From Methanobacteriota archaeon (GTDB lineage: Archaea > Methanobacteriota > Methanobacteria > Methanobacteriales > Methanobacteriaceae): a DNA stretch of 36,598 nucleotides. Positions 35,644-36,598 of this stretch are shown one piece after another. The position numbers were made by a program, and so were the translations under genes. The notes beneath the pieces were generated by a model. It did no database searches and was not told the DNA's origin. It saw only the letters and a list, made by a program, of their open reading frames with translations. The stretch lies in contig JAKQFA010000015.1 of the NCBI GenBank assembly GCA_029556335.1, positions 1-36,598 of the forward strand, in the 5' to 3' direction. Every line of letters begins with the position of its first letter. The first letter of the stretch is position 1.

Positions 35644-36598
35644 TTATACTCCATGTAATTCAATATTAGATTTTCCATCTCCGGGTTTTAGCCTAAATCC
35701 CTGGACAGTTCCACTGATTAAAGCCTTGAACATGGCCCAATTGCGTTGACAAATTAGTTGGTATCCGCTTTCCAGGGCAACATCCTTCAGGTAGTGTTTT
35801 AAAAATTTTTGATAGACTTTTTTATCCGCGTGTTTCCGTGTGAAATAAAGCCTATTTCGATTATGATAATAAGTTTTTAAATAGTTTTCACTGGAGGTTC
35901 CGTATTTATGCCATATCCGGGACTTGTAGGCATGCACTGATTTGTATCCATGTTCTCTACCGGTGTAGCACCAATCCACATCTTCCCAGTACATGAAGAA
36001 CTTGGGATCTAGAAGACCGATCTTATCTATTAGATTTCTTTTCACCAGCATACAGGACCCCCCCACATAATCCAGTTCATAGATCCTATCATGCTGACCT
36101 TTATCCAATTCTTTAAAGCCCACTTCATGGGATTCGCCCTTCAAAAGGTCGATGTAGCCCCCGCCAGCTGCTTGTAAAACATTTTTATCGTCATAGAAAA
36201 AGGTCTTGGATCCAACAAATCCGATCTCCTTTTCCCTCCCAGCTAAGTTAACCATTTCCGACATGAACTTCTCATCCACCACTGTATCATTGTTTAGGAG
36301 AAGGATGTATTGTGGATTTAAGTTTCTAAGTGCATAGATCATGCCAAGGTTGTTTCCATCTGCGAATCCATGGTTTTTCTGGCTTTTTATGAGGGTGAGA
36401 TGATTCCTGGCTTCTGGCGCTTGGCAGGAGGATTTAGGACGATCTACTTTTTCCCTCATTTTGCTACGGACCTGCTTTTCAGTTAACTCCGTGACCTGGA
36501 TGGGCTTGTTCCCACTGTTGTAGGTGAAAAAAGCCGAACCCACCACCAGATCCCCCTGACAGTACTCCCTGATCCGCAGAAGAGAATCATCCTCCGAA
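35644..36598 (-). CDS. GT2-family glycosyltransferase, N-terminus beyond the window
   Basis: The visible 317 residues are the C-terminal part; the frame stays open to the right edge, so its start lies outside. The first residues seen (SEDDSLLRIREYCQGDLVVG) are identical to the other GT2 at 33385-34371. HGFADGNN, LLLNNDTVVDEKF, GGSCMLVKR and MYWEDVDWCYTGREHGY are typical of rhamnosyl-type GT2 enzymes, and the C-terminus has a basic helical segment. Beyond the identical block the two proteins differ widely, so they are old paralogues sharing a recently homogenised segment. Confidence 0.92.
   Translation of the reverse strand, partial: SEDDSLLRIREYCQGDLVVGSAFFTYNSGNKPIQVTELTEKQVRSKMREKVDRPKSSCQAPEARNHLTLIKSQKNHGFADGNNLGMIYALRNLNPQYILLLNNDTVVDEKFMSEMVNLAGREKEIGFVGSKTFFYDDKNVLQAAGGGYIDLLKGESHEVGFKELDKGQHDRIYELDYVGGSCMLVKRNLIDKIGLLDPKFFMYWEDVDWCYTGREHGYKSVHAYKSRIWHKYGTSSENYLKTYYHNRNRLYFTRKHADKKVYQKFLKHYLKDVALESGYQLICQRNWAMFKALISGTVQGFRLKPGDGKSNIELHGV
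36473..36598. repeat. 126-bp identical repeat, copy 2 (truncated by window)
   Basis: Base-for-base identical to 34124-34249, in the same orientation and same reading frame of a paralogous GT2 gene. The true length may be greater because the window ends inside it. Confidence 0.97.

Overview
This window comes from a methanogenic archaeon. The order Methanobacteriales is the best fit, and a Methanobacterium-like genus is my guess. The evidence is a set of archaeal genes: a group II chaperonin (thermosome), cyclic 2,3-diphosphoglycerate synthetase, the two-subunit archaeal primase (PriS/PriL), the aspartate-semialdehyde-based entry to the shikimate pathway, an archaeal class I CCA-adding enzyme, class III (QxSxE) pilin signal peptides, and UPF0058, DUF530 and DUF131 proteins. 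Promoters look archaeal (A/T-rich TATA boxes, Shine-Dalgarno sites of the GGTGAT/GGAGG type, some apparently leaderless genes). I see no rRNA, tRNA, CRISPR array, insertion sequence or prophage.

The left part (1-11.5 kb) is mostly metabolism and housekeeping. Leftward genes are acs followed by an OFA-type transporter cut by the window edge, the thermosome, and an operon of UPF0058, cpgS and a peptide-deformylase-like gene. Rightward genes are hisD, aspS (with residues typical of a non-discriminating AspRS) and a BaiN-type flavoprotein. A leftward coiled-coil membrane protein closes this part.

The middle (11.7-23 kb) holds a leaderless methyltransferase-like gene, the ADH synthase/dehydroquinate synthase II pair, thpR-cca (RNA 3'-end enzymes), priL-priS on the opposite strand, metG overlapping a DUF530 gene, and a small DNA-binding protein made of two equal AT-hook plus helix-turn-helix repeats.

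The right part (23-36.6 kb) is a cell-surface region. It starts with a GPT/MraY-type glycan-phosphate transferase, a divergent pair of pilin-like genes, and a THUMP-unknown-DUF131 operon. Then come two convergent glycosyltransferase runs. The rightward run is a dolichyl-phosphate-sugar synthase-like GT2, two GT4s, a large multi-spanning DUF2206-type protein that may be a GT-C transferase, and another GT4. The leftward run is GT2, GT4, GT2. The two leftward GT2 genes share a perfectly identical 126-bp block that reaches the window edge. The likely product is a surface glycan or glycoprotein/glycolipid decoration; its structure cannot be read from the sequence.

The points most worth a second look are: the deformylase-like protein with a complete predicted metal site in an archaeon that does not formylate its initiator Met; the identical GT2 block; three TACTGT repeats at exact 21-bp spacing between the pilin pair and the THUMP gene; the 20-bp-phased repeat above acs; the 18-bp palindrome above the UPF0058-cpgS operon; and the duplicated AT-hook/HTH regulator.
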